A stretch of 64,000 nt of DNA from Paenibacillus sp. OV219 (GTDB taxonomy: Bacteria > Bacillota > Bacilli > Paenibacillales > Paenibacillaceae). The stretch lies in the NCBI RefSeq assembly GCF_900110075.1, contig NZ_FOCJ01000004.1, forward strand, positions 1 to 64,000, given 5' to 3'. The position numbers and the translations under genes were made by a program. Below, one piece after another: positions 16,485 to 25,419 of this stretch; position 1 is the first letter of the stretch; every line of letters begins with the position of its first letter. Below the pieces are notes generated by a model that was not told the DNA's origin, did no database searches, and worked only from the letters and a program-made list of their open reading frames with translations.

Positions 16485-17462
16485 TTACCACGCGTATGCG
16501 CGAGGAGCGTCTCCGCCTGGACCTGGGAAGATTTCATCAATACGCGCAAGCGTCGCTTCATTAAGCTCAAGCTCTACTGCACGCAGCGAGCGTTCGAATT
16601 GTTCTACCGTGCGCACGCCGATAATCGGAGCGGTAACGGCAGGGTTCGCGATCAGCCAAGCCAGCGAAACGACGTCTTCGCGCTCGCCGAGCTCATCGCA
16701 TAATTCTCCGTACGCAGCGAGCTGCGCGGCATGCTTCTCAAGACGCTCCGAGTTACCGCTACGCTTACCTCCGCCGCCATGACGTGCATTGCCTGCAAGC
16801 AATCCGCCGTCGAGCGGGCTCCAAGGAATGACGCCGATGCCAAGGCCCTTCGCCGCAGGCAGTACTTCAAGCTCCGGCAAACGGCAAAGCAGGTTATATT
16901 TATGTTGTTCCGATACGAGTCCAAGTATGCCGCGCGCTTTCGCTTCGCCTTGCGCAACTGCGAGATCCCAGCCAGCGAAGTTGCTTGCGCCGACATAGCC
17001 GATCTTGCCCTGTGCCTGTGCGGAACTGAATCCGTTCCACAGCTCGTCCCAGCTCACATTGCGGTCCACATGGTGCATTTGGTACAGCTCGATGTGGTCG
17101 GTTTGCAAACGCTGCAAGGAAGCTTCCAGATGGCGGCGAAGTTTATAAGAAGACAATCCGCCATCACGGTTCGGACCGTCATGCTTATCACTCATATCTC
17201 CGTAAAATTTCGTAGCAAGCACGGTACGCTCGCGGCGTCCGCCGCCCTGCTTAAACCAGCGACCGATAATTTCTTCCGTGCGGCCGGCATTTTCGCCCCA
17301 ACCATAGATGTTCGCCGTGTCAAAGAAGTTAATGCCCGCGTCCAAAGCGGCATCCATAATGCGGAATGATTCCTGCTCGTCCGTATCGACCCCGAAGTTC
17401 ATCGTGCCAAGGCAAAGTCTGCTTACCTTCAAACCAGAACGTCCCAAATAGGTGTACTTCAT
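16485..17462 (-). CDS. Aldo/keto reductase
   Basis: A 325-residue NADPH-dependent oxidoreductase with a TIM-barrel fold. The catalytic tetrad is visible as Asp and Tyr in FDTANIYGWGENAG near residue 46, Lys in TVLATKFYG near 80, and His in IELYQMHHVDRN near 120. The NADP-binding end is at VTAPIIGVRTVEQFERSL. ATG 17462 gives the usual MKYTYLGRSGLKVS start; a GTG at 17474 sits too close to GAGGAG. It belongs to the same broad subgroup as the second reductase at 33383 but is not a close duplicate. The physiological substrate is unknown. It stands alone upstream of the sugar importer. Confidence 0.9.
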   Translation of the reverse strand: MKYTYLGRSGLKVSRLCLGTMNFGVDTDEQESFRIMDAALDAGINFFDTANIYGWGENAGRTEEIIGRWFKQGGGRRERTVLATKFYGDMSDKHDGPNRDGGLSSYKLRRHLEASLQRLQTDHIELYQMHHVDRNVSWDELWNGFSSAQAQGKIGYVGASNFAGWDLAVAQGEAKARGILGLVSEQHKYNLLCRLPELEVLPAAKGLGIGVIPWSPLDGGLLAGNARHGGGGKRSGNSERLEKHAAQLAAYGELCDELGEREDVVSLAWLIANPAVTAPIIGVRTVEQFERSLRAVELELNEATLARIDEIFPGPGGDAPRAYAW

Positions 17463-17650
17463 CTCGATTTCCACAGCTCCTCTATCATAGATAATGGTAT
17501 AGCGTCTCTAGCAGGAAAAGTCTCCCTTCTCTATTATAGAGATTTAGCCTGTGAATACCAAACGCGAAAGTACTATATTTGCAAAATAAAAAAGGCGATG
17601 TCTCTCCCGCGTTGTTACCCCGGGAATACGGCATCCTTTTCACTCTGGAA

Positions 17651-17704
17651 AAAATAGAAAAAGCACCAACCAAGCCGTAGAAATCTACGTCTTGGCGGTG
17701 CTTC
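17651..17704 (-). terminator. Terminator of the SWIM-SNF2 operon
   Basis: AAGCACC...CCAAG and its complement form a long stem with a second inner stem CGTAG-ATTT-CTACG. On the minus strand the hairpin ends in TTTTTCTATTTTTTCC. It follows the small gene at 17756-17953. The 270 bases between this gene and the reductase hold no convincing gene. Confidence 0.8.
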
Positions 17705-17755
17705 CGCTGCTTTGATTATATCTGTTGTATGCTTGCTCGTAAACGAGCCAGCTAA

Positions 17756-17953
17756 TTAGCTCGATCGCATCGCATCTACGGCATTACGAATCGCTTGATA
17801 GAATTCTCGCCAGTGTGGAGCGGCTCCTTCTGGTCCGACCTGCGCCTGTGCAGGTCCGCTTTGTTCAGGCTCTTCCGGCTGCTCCGCTTGTCGCAATGCC
17901 GAGGCTGCTTCCTCGTTCGTCACTGTTGGCGTTTGCGCTTCCTTCTCCATCAT
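17756..17953 (-). CDS. Small acidic protein at the end of the SWIM-SNF2 operon
   Basis: A 65-residue protein, not recognised. Residues 1-45 are low-complexity and rich in Glu, Gln, Pro and Ala. The C-terminal 20 residues (HWREFYQAIRNAVDAMRSS) look like an amphipathic helix. It begins 22 bases after the SNF2 stop, has AAGGGTGG about 12 bases before an ATG-ATG pair, and is followed by a strong terminator, so it seems to be the third gene of the operon. It could be an accessory peptide of the helicase. Reality of the gene is probable, not certain. Confidence 0.5.
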   Translation of the reverse strand: MMEKEAQTPTVTNEEAASALRQAEQPEEPEQSGPAQAQVGPEGAAPHWREFYQAIRNAVDAMRSS

Positions 17954-17975
17954 CGACTTACGCTGCCACCCTTCG

Positions 17976-20912
17976 TTAACCTTTCAGACGATGCTTACGC
18001 AGCGTGAACAGCTCGCGCAGCTCGTCGGTCGACATCTCGGTAATCCAATTCTCCGATTGACTGACCACCTGATCGTTCAGCATTTGCTTGCGTGCTATCA
18101 TATCGTCGATCCGCTCCTCGAGCGTACCAAGCGTCACATACTTGTGCACCTGCACGTTGCGGGTTTGGCCGATCCGGAAAGCGCGGTCCGTCGCCTGATT
18201 CTCCACTGCCGGGTTCCACCATCGGTCGAAGTGGATGACGTGGTTCGCCGCCGTCAAGTTCAAGCCTGTTCCGCCAGCCTTGAGCGAAAGAACGAACGCA
18301 CAGCCCGGCTCCTGTTCGTTCTGGAACGTCTCAATCATACGGTCACGCTCTGCCTTAGGCACACCGCCGTGCAGATATGGCGTCGGTAGACCTAACCGCT
18401 CATTGAGCAGTCTCTGCAGCGTAAGGCCCATATCCACATACTGCGTAAAGATTAAGCAGCGCTCGCCCTCGGCAGCAATTTCCTCCACCATTTCAAGTAC
18501 GCGCAGCACTTTGTTGGAGCGCTCCGGGTCCCAAGCGTTCTTCAGCACAGCGGCATCCTCCTTGAGCAGTAAGCTCGGATGATCGCACACTTGCTTCAGC
18601 CTTGTCAGCGCCGATAGAATGATGCCGCGCCGCTGGAAGTCACCTGCAGATTCAAGCTGGTTCATCAGCGTCGATACCATATTCTCATACAGCGCACCTT
18701 GCTCCACCGTGAGCGAAAGGTAAGTACGCATCTCATTCTTCTCCGGCAGCGCCAGCTGGATGGACGGATCCTTCTTCAAACGCCGCAGCATAAACGGCTT
18801 CACCCAGCGCTGCAGCTCAGCGATGAGCTTCTCATCGCGTTCCTTCTCGATCGGCAGCACAACCGCCTTGCGGAATTCATTCAGCGAACCGAGATAGCCC
18901 GGATTTGTAAAATCATACAGCGACCACAACTCCGTCAGCCTATTCTCCATCGGTGTACCTGTCAGCGCAATGCGATGCTGCGCCGAGAAGCCGCGAATGG
19001 CCGCCGACTGCTTCGTGTAGTAGTTCTTAATATTTTGCGCTTCATCTAAGCAAACGACGTCCCACGATACGTTCCCGAGCTCTTCTTCATCGATCGGCGC
19101 AAGCGTGTAGGAGGTGATAACAAGATCAACTTCCGCCGCTTCGAGCGCGAACTGCTCGCCTCTCGCCCGCTTCGGGCCGTAATGCACAAGAACGCGCAGA
19201 CCTGGCGCGAACCGTTCCAGCTCCTTCTCCCAGTTGCCGATAACCGACGTCGGGCAGATGAGAAGCGAGGGGCCGAGCCCGCCATTCTCTTGCACATGCT
19301 GCAAGTAGGCGGTGAACTGAATCGTCTTGCCAAGACCCATATCATCGGCAAGACAGGCGCCAAGCCCGAACTTGCGTAAGAACACTAGCCAGGATACCCC
19401 TTGCAGCTGATAATGGCGAAGCTCACCCTGGAATGCTTCCGGCTTCTCAACAAGCGGCAGATCCGATGCTTCACCAAGCTGCGCAATCCAAGCAATCAAA
19501 TGCTCATTCAGCTCTACCTCAGCTACCAGCGCATCCTCAAGCTCGTTCTCCGCTTCCAGCTCCGCACCGCCGCGCAAATGCATCTCGAACACATCGCGCA
19601 TTGACAGCCCGCGCTTGCCGCCGTTCTTCTTCAGCCACTTGCGCAGCCGTTCCATATCGCCGGGATCGAGATGCACCCACTCGCCGCCGATCTGCATGAG
19701 ACGGCGATTCTCCGATGCGAGCTTCATGAATTCCGCTTCGCTCATATCGACATTACCAACGGCAAGCTTCCAGTCAAAATCAACGATCTGCTGCAGCCCG
19801 AACATCGACTGCTCGCCGGAGCCGACCGATGAGCGGACCTTCGCTTTCAGCTTCATCCTCCGATTACGCGCCGCTTCCCACCAAGCCGGCAGCAGTACGG
19901 AGCAGCCGGCAGCCAGCAGCTTGACGCTCTCATGCTCCAGAAACTGAAACGCCAGCTCGTCGGTAATCTCTGTCCGAATGAGCCCTGCCGGAGCGCCTAT
20001 GCGGCTCAAGGATTCGGGCAACACCCATTCCGGCAGCGCAGTCGCCCACTTCTGTTCTTCCTTGCGCAGCCGATCAGCAAAGTACTCTTGCCACTCGGAT
20101 GGCGCATCCTCCGGCAGCACGAAGCGAGGTGCTGTGCCATCTTCTTCGTATGGCGCGACGGCCGGCGCAAGCGTCAACCATTGGCCGCCCTCCGCCCGCT
20201 CCTGCACCGCAGGACGCAGCCGCCAGCCCTGCTGCTCATTCGGCTCAAGCAGCTGAAGTGCCGTCCGAAACGGCACTTGATCCTGCTTCATACCGATCGA
20301 GACAAGCCAGTCATCCTCATCGGCGGCCTTCATCATAAGCGCGCCTTCACCTGCTAGCGCAGCAGCTTTACGCCAAGCGACTCCTGCTGTTTCATCGGTA
20401 GCGATTAGCTCTTCCACGATGCCGCTCAGCCATCCTTGCACAGCATCGAGGTCGCCTTCCTTCTCAAGCTGAGGCACAAGCCCGCGCCATGCTTCGAGCG
20501 TCTCCTGCTCGCTGCGCGGAATTTCGAGCCGCCATGCTCTTGCCTCTGCACGCCAGTGCGACCAATCCGGCGCATACCAGCCGTTTCTCAGCGCTTGCCG
20601 GAGCAGCACCGCCAGCTTCGACAGCGCCTGCACACGATCCGTCCATTCTACACGCAGCAGCCGGGCCGGCTTCGGAGATGACAAGTAATCCATCGCAAGC
20701 GACGGCGATACGGTCAGTTCGATGCGCTTCAGCCGCTCATCCGATCGCTCCTCAATATCCGCGCCATACCACGAAGCTTCATGCCAAGCAAAGAGCAGCT
20801 TTCGCATTCGAATCGTAAGTCCAGCCGTATGCGCGGTGGACAGCACGATGCCTTCGTCTGCTTTCCAGAACCCGTCTACGACGATAATATCTGCAATTGA
20901 ATAGCCTCTCAT
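17976..20912 (-). CDS. SNF2-family DEAD/DEAH-box helicase-like ATPase (YwqA-like)
   Basis: A 978-residue Swi2/Snf2 ATPase that probably remodels or translocates on DNA-protein complexes. Residues 1-480 are a bacterial SNF2-associated N-terminal region. The motor follows, with motif I DDMGLGKT at 523-530, motif II DEAQNIKN near 632, ALTGTPMENR as motif III, and motifs V-VI in the second lobe (SLKAGGTGLNL, then QATDRAFRIGQ). The ATG overlaps the stop of the SWIM gene by four bases (ATGA), so the two are co-translated. The pairing matches Bacillus ywqB-ywqA. Its biological role is poorly known. Confidence 0.92.
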   Translation of the reverse strand: MRGYSIADIIVVDGFWKADEGIVLSTAHTAGLTIRMRKLLFAWHEASWYGADIEERSDERLKRIELTVSPSLAMDYLSSPKPARLLRVEWTDRVQALSKLAVLLRQALRNGWYAPDWSHWRAEARAWRLEIPRSEQETLEAWRGLVPQLEKEGDLDAVQGWLSGIVEELIATDETAGVAWRKAAALAGEGALMMKAADEDDWLVSIGMKQDQVPFRTALQLLEPNEQQGWRLRPAVQERAEGGQWLTLAPAVAPYEEDGTAPRFVLPEDAPSEWQEYFADRLRKEEQKWATALPEWVLPESLSRIGAPAGLIRTEITDELAFQFLEHESVKLLAAGCSVLLPAWWEAARNRRMKLKAKVRSSVGSGEQSMFGLQQIVDFDWKLAVGNVDMSEAEFMKLASENRRLMQIGGEWVHLDPGDMERLRKWLKKNGGKRGLSMRDVFEMHLRGGAELEAENELEDALVAEVELNEHLIAWIAQLGEASDLPLVEKPEAFQGELRHYQLQGVSWLVFLRKFGLGACLADDMGLGKTIQFTAYLQHVQENGGLGPSLLICPTSVIGNWEKELERFAPGLRVLVHYGPKRARGEQFALEAAEVDLVITSYTLAPIDEEELGNVSWDVVCLDEAQNIKNYYTKQSAAIRGFSAQHRIALTGTPMENRLTELWSLYDFTNPGYLGSLNEFRKAVVLPIEKERDEKLIAELQRWVKPFMLRRLKKDPSIQLALPEKNEMRTYLSLTVEQGALYENMVSTLMNQLESAGDFQRRGIILSALTRLKQVCDHPSLLLKEDAAVLKNAWDPERSNKVLRVLEMVEEIAAEGERCLIFTQYVDMGLTLQRLLNERLGLPTPYLHGGVPKAERDRMIETFQNEQEPGCAFVLSLKAGGTGLNLTAANHVIHFDRWWNPAVENQATDRAFRIGQTRNVQVHKYVTLGTLEERIDDMIARKQMLNDQVVSQSENWITEMSTDELRELFTLRKHRLKG

Positions 20913-22510
20913 GTGATGATTTTACCCCTCCACAGCTCTTCCTGCAGTGCGCGCAGCCGTCCGTGCTTACGCACGATGCCGTCCACGTACCGGTTCCATT
21001 TATCTGCCTTCATCTCCGCTTTATATAGCTTCTCCAGCTTCTTCATCAGCTTGACTGCTTGCCTGTAACCCTGCCGGTTCCGTGACCGAATCGAGCCGTC
21101 GATCGCTTGATGATAGAGCGGATACAGCGCATCAGGCGCGAGCTTGCTCATCTCCCGAATAAGCTGGACATCCATCTCATCCGGCTCTATGCCGAAGAGC
21201 AGCTGCAGATCGGCCCACTGCTCATACTGCTTCCGATCCAGCCAATGCTCCGACAATGCGGAGTAGGAGTGCGGCAGGAATGAGACTAGATACTGCTGCC
21301 ACTTCGGATTGTCCTGCTGCTGCATATCAGCTAATCTGCACATCGACAGAAAAGGCCCGAATGCTTTTGACTTACGCTGTGTGACAAGACCGCTATGCAA
21401 ATAGCCGATCCAGCCTTCCAGCTTGGCATAGTTGCGTTCTTCCAGCCGCTGCAAAGCACAATCGCAGGCGAGCAGAGCCGTCCGATTAAACACCGTCTTG
21501 CCGAGCAGGTCGATCGCATCAGCGTCACGATTATCGGCAAAAGCTAGAAAAGCGAGCGCCATCGGCGCAAAGAAGCCTCCCATGCCCGCCGAATCCGGCG
21601 TGCTCAGCGAAGATTCCAGATTGCTTTTCAGCCAATCCTCTTCCGCCCGCGTCCACGCCTCATCATGTACGAGCTGGCCCCACAGTGCGAAATAGAGTGA
21701 TTCCCATCGATGCAGCTGATGTTCCCGATCCATCTCCCGCTCATGGAACAGCTCAATCAAGTGAACGACAGCTGCCCGCTCCGGCTCAGTCATCTCGGCA
21801 GGCTTCAGCTCTGCCGTCAATTCGAAATATTGATTCATCCACGGCTCTGTCATCCGTGCGAAAGCCATTTCATAATAATAGCGGCTGTAGGTATCCGTAA
21901 TGGAATACGCCCGCTCAGCCTGCTCGAGTACATAAAGAATGCCATGCATCCAATGCAAGCGGCGAAGTCGGTCATCCCATAACTTGGATACTGCTTTTAT
22001 ATTTAACAATACCGCCTGTAGCGGATGAAGCGAGTGCCGGCACTGACGCCACACTTCTCCATGCTTGCGGTCCATCTCCTCGATCCATTGCTTAGGGTCC
22101 GTCTCTGTTCCGGGAACTGACATATCACTTGATTTCATTGTTACAGGCCCGCTCGATTCTACGTCGACCAGCGAATTCCCAATTAGCATTCGGTTATGAA
22201 TCTCATCCGCGCTTCTGCCGGCATACGCATAATACCCATAGAACACTGCGGCCATATGCTTGCAGTAGCCCGTGTTCGGACATGTGCAGGTGCTGAAGCC
22301 AAAATCATCGGTATCTAGAGTCACCGCATAAATAACGGTTCCTTTTACCGCACCGTATATGGAACCGCCTTCCATCACTTGTACGGATAGCACTTTCTCA
22401 CGGCGGTAGTAATCGAAGCCGCGTTCCAGCACCTCAAGGGGGATGCTGCTTGCTATTGCCTTCTCAAGCGCCTGCAGTCTATGCTCATCCAGCTGAAAAA
22501 ACGTGCTCAC
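20909..22510 (-). CDS. SWIM zinc-finger protein (YwqB-like)
   Basis: A 533-residue protein whose N-terminus carries the SWIM motif CxCx(5)CxH, seen as CTCPNTGYCKH with Cys75, Cys77, Cys83 and His85 as likely zinc ligands. The remaining 430 residues are helical, Trp/Leu-rich and not assigned. I start it at GTG 22510 (VSTFFQLDEHRLQ) because AAGGGGGGAG lies directly upstream; an ATG-like start at 22543 lacks such a site. SWIM domains are known in proteins that partner SNF2 ATPases and recombination factors. It is the first gene of the operon with the SNF2 ATPase, which it overlaps by four bases. Confidence 0.88.
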   Translation of the reverse strand: MSTFFQLDEHRLQALEKAIASSIPLEVLERGFDYYRREKVLSVQVMEGGSIYGAVKGTVIYAVTLDTDDFGFSTCTCPNTGYCKHMAAVFYGYYAYAGRSADEIHNRMLIGNSLVDVESSGPVTMKSSDMSVPGTETDPKQWIEEMDRKHGEVWRQCRHSLHPLQAVLLNIKAVSKLWDDRLRRLHWMHGILYVLEQAERAYSITDTYSRYYYEMAFARMTEPWMNQYFELTAELKPAEMTEPERAAVVHLIELFHEREMDREHQLHRWESLYFALWGQLVHDEAWTRAEEDWLKSNLESSLSTPDSAGMGGFFAPMALAFLAFADNRDADAIDLLGKTVFNRTALLACDCALQRLEERNYAKLEGWIGYLHSGLVTQRKSKAFGPFLSMCRLADMQQQDNPKWQQYLVSFLPHSYSALSEHWLDRKQYEQWADLQLLFGIEPDEMDVQLIREMSKLAPDALYPLYHQAIDGSIRSRNRQGYRQAVKLMKKLEKLYKAEMKADKWNRYVDGIVRKHGRLRALQEELWRGKIIT

Positions 22511-22604
22511 TTTACTCCCCCCTTGTCTTTGCAACCATTCCAACCATTATATCACATTCACCAAGCAGTTTCGCTGTTCACCCGAACAACCTTGTTTATG
22601 AAAG

Positions 22605-22643
22605 CAAAAACCCCCTGCCTCGGAGCCTCCTCCAAAGCAAGGG
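22605..22643 (-). terminator. Terminator of the Spo0B-type kinase gene
   Basis: On the minus strand CCCTTGC pairs with GCAGGGG, with an inner GGAG/CTCC stem, and TTTTTGC follows. It lies 12 bases past the kinase stop. Confidence 0.75.
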
Positions 22644-22654
22644 ATAACATTTGA

Positions 22655-24403
22655 TTAATACGGGATTTTGACGATAAAGGATACAACGTTTGGTTCGTTA
22701 ATCACGAGGCGAATGGTACCTTTATACTGCTCGACGATGGACTTCACGATATGCAGTCCGAGGCCGGAATGCGTACTGCCCTTGGACGAGTAGCCAGCTT
22801 GGAACAGCGGCTTGTCCGCCAGTTCTTCGGCATTGTGACAAGTGTTGCTCAATATAAACTCGTAATAGCCATCCTTCTGGCTAGCGGCCAATCGAACCAA
22901 CCGCTGCGATTCCGCATACTTCACAGCTTCGTCGAATGCATTATCAATCAGGTTGCCGAGCAGACGCGTCATATCAAGCGACTTCATGCCTAGCTCAAGC
23001 TTGTTCAAATTTTCGAAATCCGTCTGAAAATCTACCTTCAACAGCTCCGCGAGCAGCAGCTTCGACCTTACGACTGCAGCAATAGCCGGACTTCCGATAT
23101 TAATAATATCGTTCAGCTGCCGAATTTCTCCTGTCAATTCAGAGGCATATACTTTCAGCTCATCCATGCGGCCAAGACTTGCAAGCGACTGAATCGTCTG
23201 CACATGGTTTACAAAATCATGCCGTTGAGAGCGGATGGACTGGAACAGGCTGTTCATCTCTTCTAGATACGTCTCCTGCGCTCTGCGCGCCAGCTCATCC
23301 TTCGACTTGCGATAGGCGGTGACGACCCAGAAAACGGCAAGCAAGCTAAGTACAGTAACAATCGCAATTATAATGGCAATATTCACGAACTGCTTATCCA
23401 GCGTATTCTGAATAATGCCATAATCCGCCACGAGCGACAGCACATAGCGGCTGATCGGATTGCCCTTCTCATCCAGCATGCTCGCTACCTGCTCATGGAC
23501 ATCAACCGGAATAAATACCTTCATAACATGTTCGCCGTTAATGACGGCATCTTCGGTAACCTTCTCGTTCTTCTCATAAGCGAGCTTTACATTCGCCTGA
23601 TCGTCCTGATGCTTGAAGGTGTACGCGCCGCTAATGATCGGATTCTGTGTCATATGCTTCACAACTTCGCCGTTATTCGAAATCGTGTTCTTCTGGCCGA
23701 GCGGGAACGTCTCTGGATTAATGACCGTAATTTCTTCGAGCGTCTTGTTCTCCTTCAATGTTTCGGAGATCAGCTTGCCTACGCCAGTCGCCTTGTCATA
23801 TTCAAGCTGCCTGCCGTCATAGCTGACGTACGGATCGAGAATATAGTTGGTCGTACCGTCGTAGTAGTAGCCCCATTTCTGAACGGACTTCGTCTCTGTC
23901 GAGGAGAATTCAAACGGGCCTGTCCAGAAATTCGGCAGCCGCTGGCCCCAAGCAATAGATACTTCTTTCTTGTCGAACAGCTCATTAAATGCTTGATACC
24001 AAGGCTTCCACGTGTTTGTCTTATAGCCAAGCTCCTTGGGATTCGAGGATTTATAAAGCACGATATTGTCAGCAGTCCGCTTGAGCAGCGTAATATCAAC
24101 CATATCCAGCTTCTTCGCGAGTTCGACGAGCTGGGCATTCGATACATCCTCGACGTTCGGGCTTAACGCGAACTGGGTTGCAATCGAGGCGGCACGCAGC
24201 TCCCGGCCGATTTGCTCTTGATATTCTTCTGCACCGTTTCTAGATAGCTCAATAGATATTTCAATTTGCTTCGCAACTGACTCCAGCTCATGCTGCAAAC
24301 TGTCTTCCAGCGAATTCTTAGTTGTGAAATAATAGATGGTGTTGTTCACACCAAGTAAGACAGCAATCATAATTATTGCCAAAAGCCATACGTTACGGCG
24401 CAT
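22655..24403 (-). CDS. Orphan sensor histidine kinase with Spo0B-type dimerisation domain
   Basis: A 582-residue membrane kinase. TM1 lies at about residues 4-26, a 320-residue extracytoplasmic sensor follows, and TM2 is near 350-375 (IAIIIAIVTVLSLLAVFWVV). The phospho-acceptor helix SIRSQRHDFVNHVQTIQSL is of the Spo0B/CitA-DcuS kind. The ATPase has NLIDNAFDEAVKY and GLGLHIVKSIVEQY, while the D-box region is short. I chose ATG 24403, with GGAGAT eight bases upstream; an upstream frame of 80 codons has no ribosome site. No response-regulator gene is adjacent, which is unusual for this group. Confidence 0.88.
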   Translation of the reverse strand: MRRNVWLLAIIMIAVLLGVNNTIYYFTTKNSLEDSLQHELESVAKQIEISIELSRNGAEEYQEQIGRELRAASIATQFALSPNVEDVSNAQLVELAKKLDMVDITLLKRTADNIVLYKSSNPKELGYKTNTWKPWYQAFNELFDKKEVSIAWGQRLPNFWTGPFEFSSTETKSVQKWGYYYDGTTNYILDPYVSYDGRQLEYDKATGVGKLISETLKENKTLEEITVINPETFPLGQKNTISNNGEVVKHMTQNPIISGAYTFKHQDDQANVKLAYEKNEKVTEDAVINGEHVMKVFIPVDVHEQVASMLDEKGNPISRYVLSLVADYGIIQNTLDKQFVNIAIIIAIVTVLSLLAVFWVVTAYRKSKDELARRAQETYLEEMNSLFQSIRSQRHDFVNHVQTIQSLASLGRMDELKVYASELTGEIRQLNDIINIGSPAIAAVVRSKLLLAELLKVDFQTDFENLNKLELGMKSLDMTRLLGNLIDNAFDEAVKYAESQRLVRLAASQKDGYYEFILSNTCHNAEELADKPLFQAGYSSKGSTHSGLGLHIVKSIVEQYKGTIRLVINEPNVVSFIVKIPY

Positions 24404-24510
24404 GAAACAAAATCTCCGATCAATAAATATAATAGAAATCTCTCCAATTATGAAGCATTTCGCGCATTGTGACAATGAAAGAAATGCCCAATAAGCAGCT
24501 TGCAAAGAGA

Positions 24511-24534
24511 AAGCCGCCCGCTTGCGGACGGCTT
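24511..24534 (-). terminator. Terminator of the TPR protein gene
   Basis: AAGCCG-CCGC (24511-24520) pairs with GCGG-CGGCTT (24525-24534) with one mismatch. On the minus strand TTTCTCTTTGC follows, starting 16 bases after the gene's stop. Confidence 0.6.
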
Positions 24535-24549
24535 GAACCCTTCTATGAC

Positions 24550-25224
24550 TTACCCTCTTAGTCGCTTCAAAAAAGCGAGCAATGCCCATTTGCGTTCTTG
24601 GCGCTTCTTGTAACGCGGCAGCGAGCGGTAGATGGCACCGCATTCCGTTAACGTCTGCTTCGCTTCGCCTGTACGACCAAGCTGCTCATAGAGGTTCGCC
24701 AACTTGTAATACGCTTCAATCGACGAGGAGTGAATGGAACGGAACGACTCCAGATGATGGATTGCTTTCAGCGGATCTTTCTTCGCTTCAATAGTAGCTA
24801 AGCGCAAGTAAGGTGTTCCGTATTTCACCCGCGGATTGATGGAGAGCGCATTGCGAAGAGCCGCTTCTGCTGCGTCCGTTTCTTGCAAATGCATCAGGCA
24901 CGCACCAAGGTCATCCCAGAACTCCGCGGAATGCTCGAGCGCATCCTGGAGTGGCATGAGCCATTCTCTCGCTTCCTTGTACTTCTTGCGTTCGATAAGT
25001 AAACGAGCTAGCTCATGCTTTGCTGGAATGTCATTCGGGTTCATTGCCACTTGCTGGCGCAGCCGTCTGATCGTGCCGAGCCTTCGCATCGGCTTCACAA
25101 AGCTTGGCGTCAAGCCAATATAGCGACGATCCAGTACATACAGGATGCCGAGTAGCACGATTACCGCCAGAAACGGGCTGCCTGTGAGCCACCATAGAAA
25201 GCCGAAAAGAACTAATTTAATCAT
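24550..25224 (-). CDS. Membrane-anchored tetratricopeptide-repeat protein
   Basis: A 224-residue protein. An N-terminal hydrophobic region at residues 2-32 (LVLFGFLWWLTGSPFLAVIV) contains one or two membrane passes, then a basic linker, then about three TPR units from residue 75 to 205 with the usual A-x-x-x-L-x-x-A-L-x-x-x-P pattern (AEAALRNALSINPR). TPR proteins act as protein-protein scaffolds; no partner can be named. I start at ATG 25224 after AGGAGG rather than at the longer frame at 25251. It diverges from the glutaminase gene. Confidence 0.8.
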   Translation of the reverse strand: MIKLVLFGFLWWLTGSPFLAVIVLLGILYVLDRRYIGLTPSFVKPMRRLGTIRRLRQQVAMNPNDIPAKHELARLLIERKKYKEAREWLMPLQDALEHSAEFWDDLGACLMHLQETDAAEAALRNALSINPRVKYGTPYLRLATIEAKKDPLKAIHHLESFRSIHSSSIEAYYKLANLYEQLGRTGEAKQTLTECGAIYRSLPRYKKRQERKWALLAFLKRLRG

Positions 25225-25419
25225 AATGCCTCCTGCCTGCCCTTGTGACAAGCGCTGAATGGAAATCTGTTTCCATTATTGTACACGATGATTGCTTGGT
25301 GCGGTAGATACAAAATCGCCCGCAGATTATGCTTGCCGAGCCTCTTCGGAGGAACGTACACTTATAGTAAATGAAAGTAAGTACAGCACAGCATAGTCAT
25401 CAAGAAAGTAGGCGCCTTT

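Noticed and set aside
17590..17640. Weak nested hairpin between A- and T-rich flanks
   Set aside because: Pairing is interrupted and a far better terminator lies next to it at 17651-17704.
17485..17673. 62-codon minus-strand frame between the reductase and the SNF2 operon
   Set aside because: It spans hairpin DNA, with no ribosome site and no protein-like pattern.
19932..20357. Long plus-strand frames inside the SNF2 gene, and similar shadows in other GC-rich genes
   Set aside because: They are antisense to a well-supported gene and show no family features.
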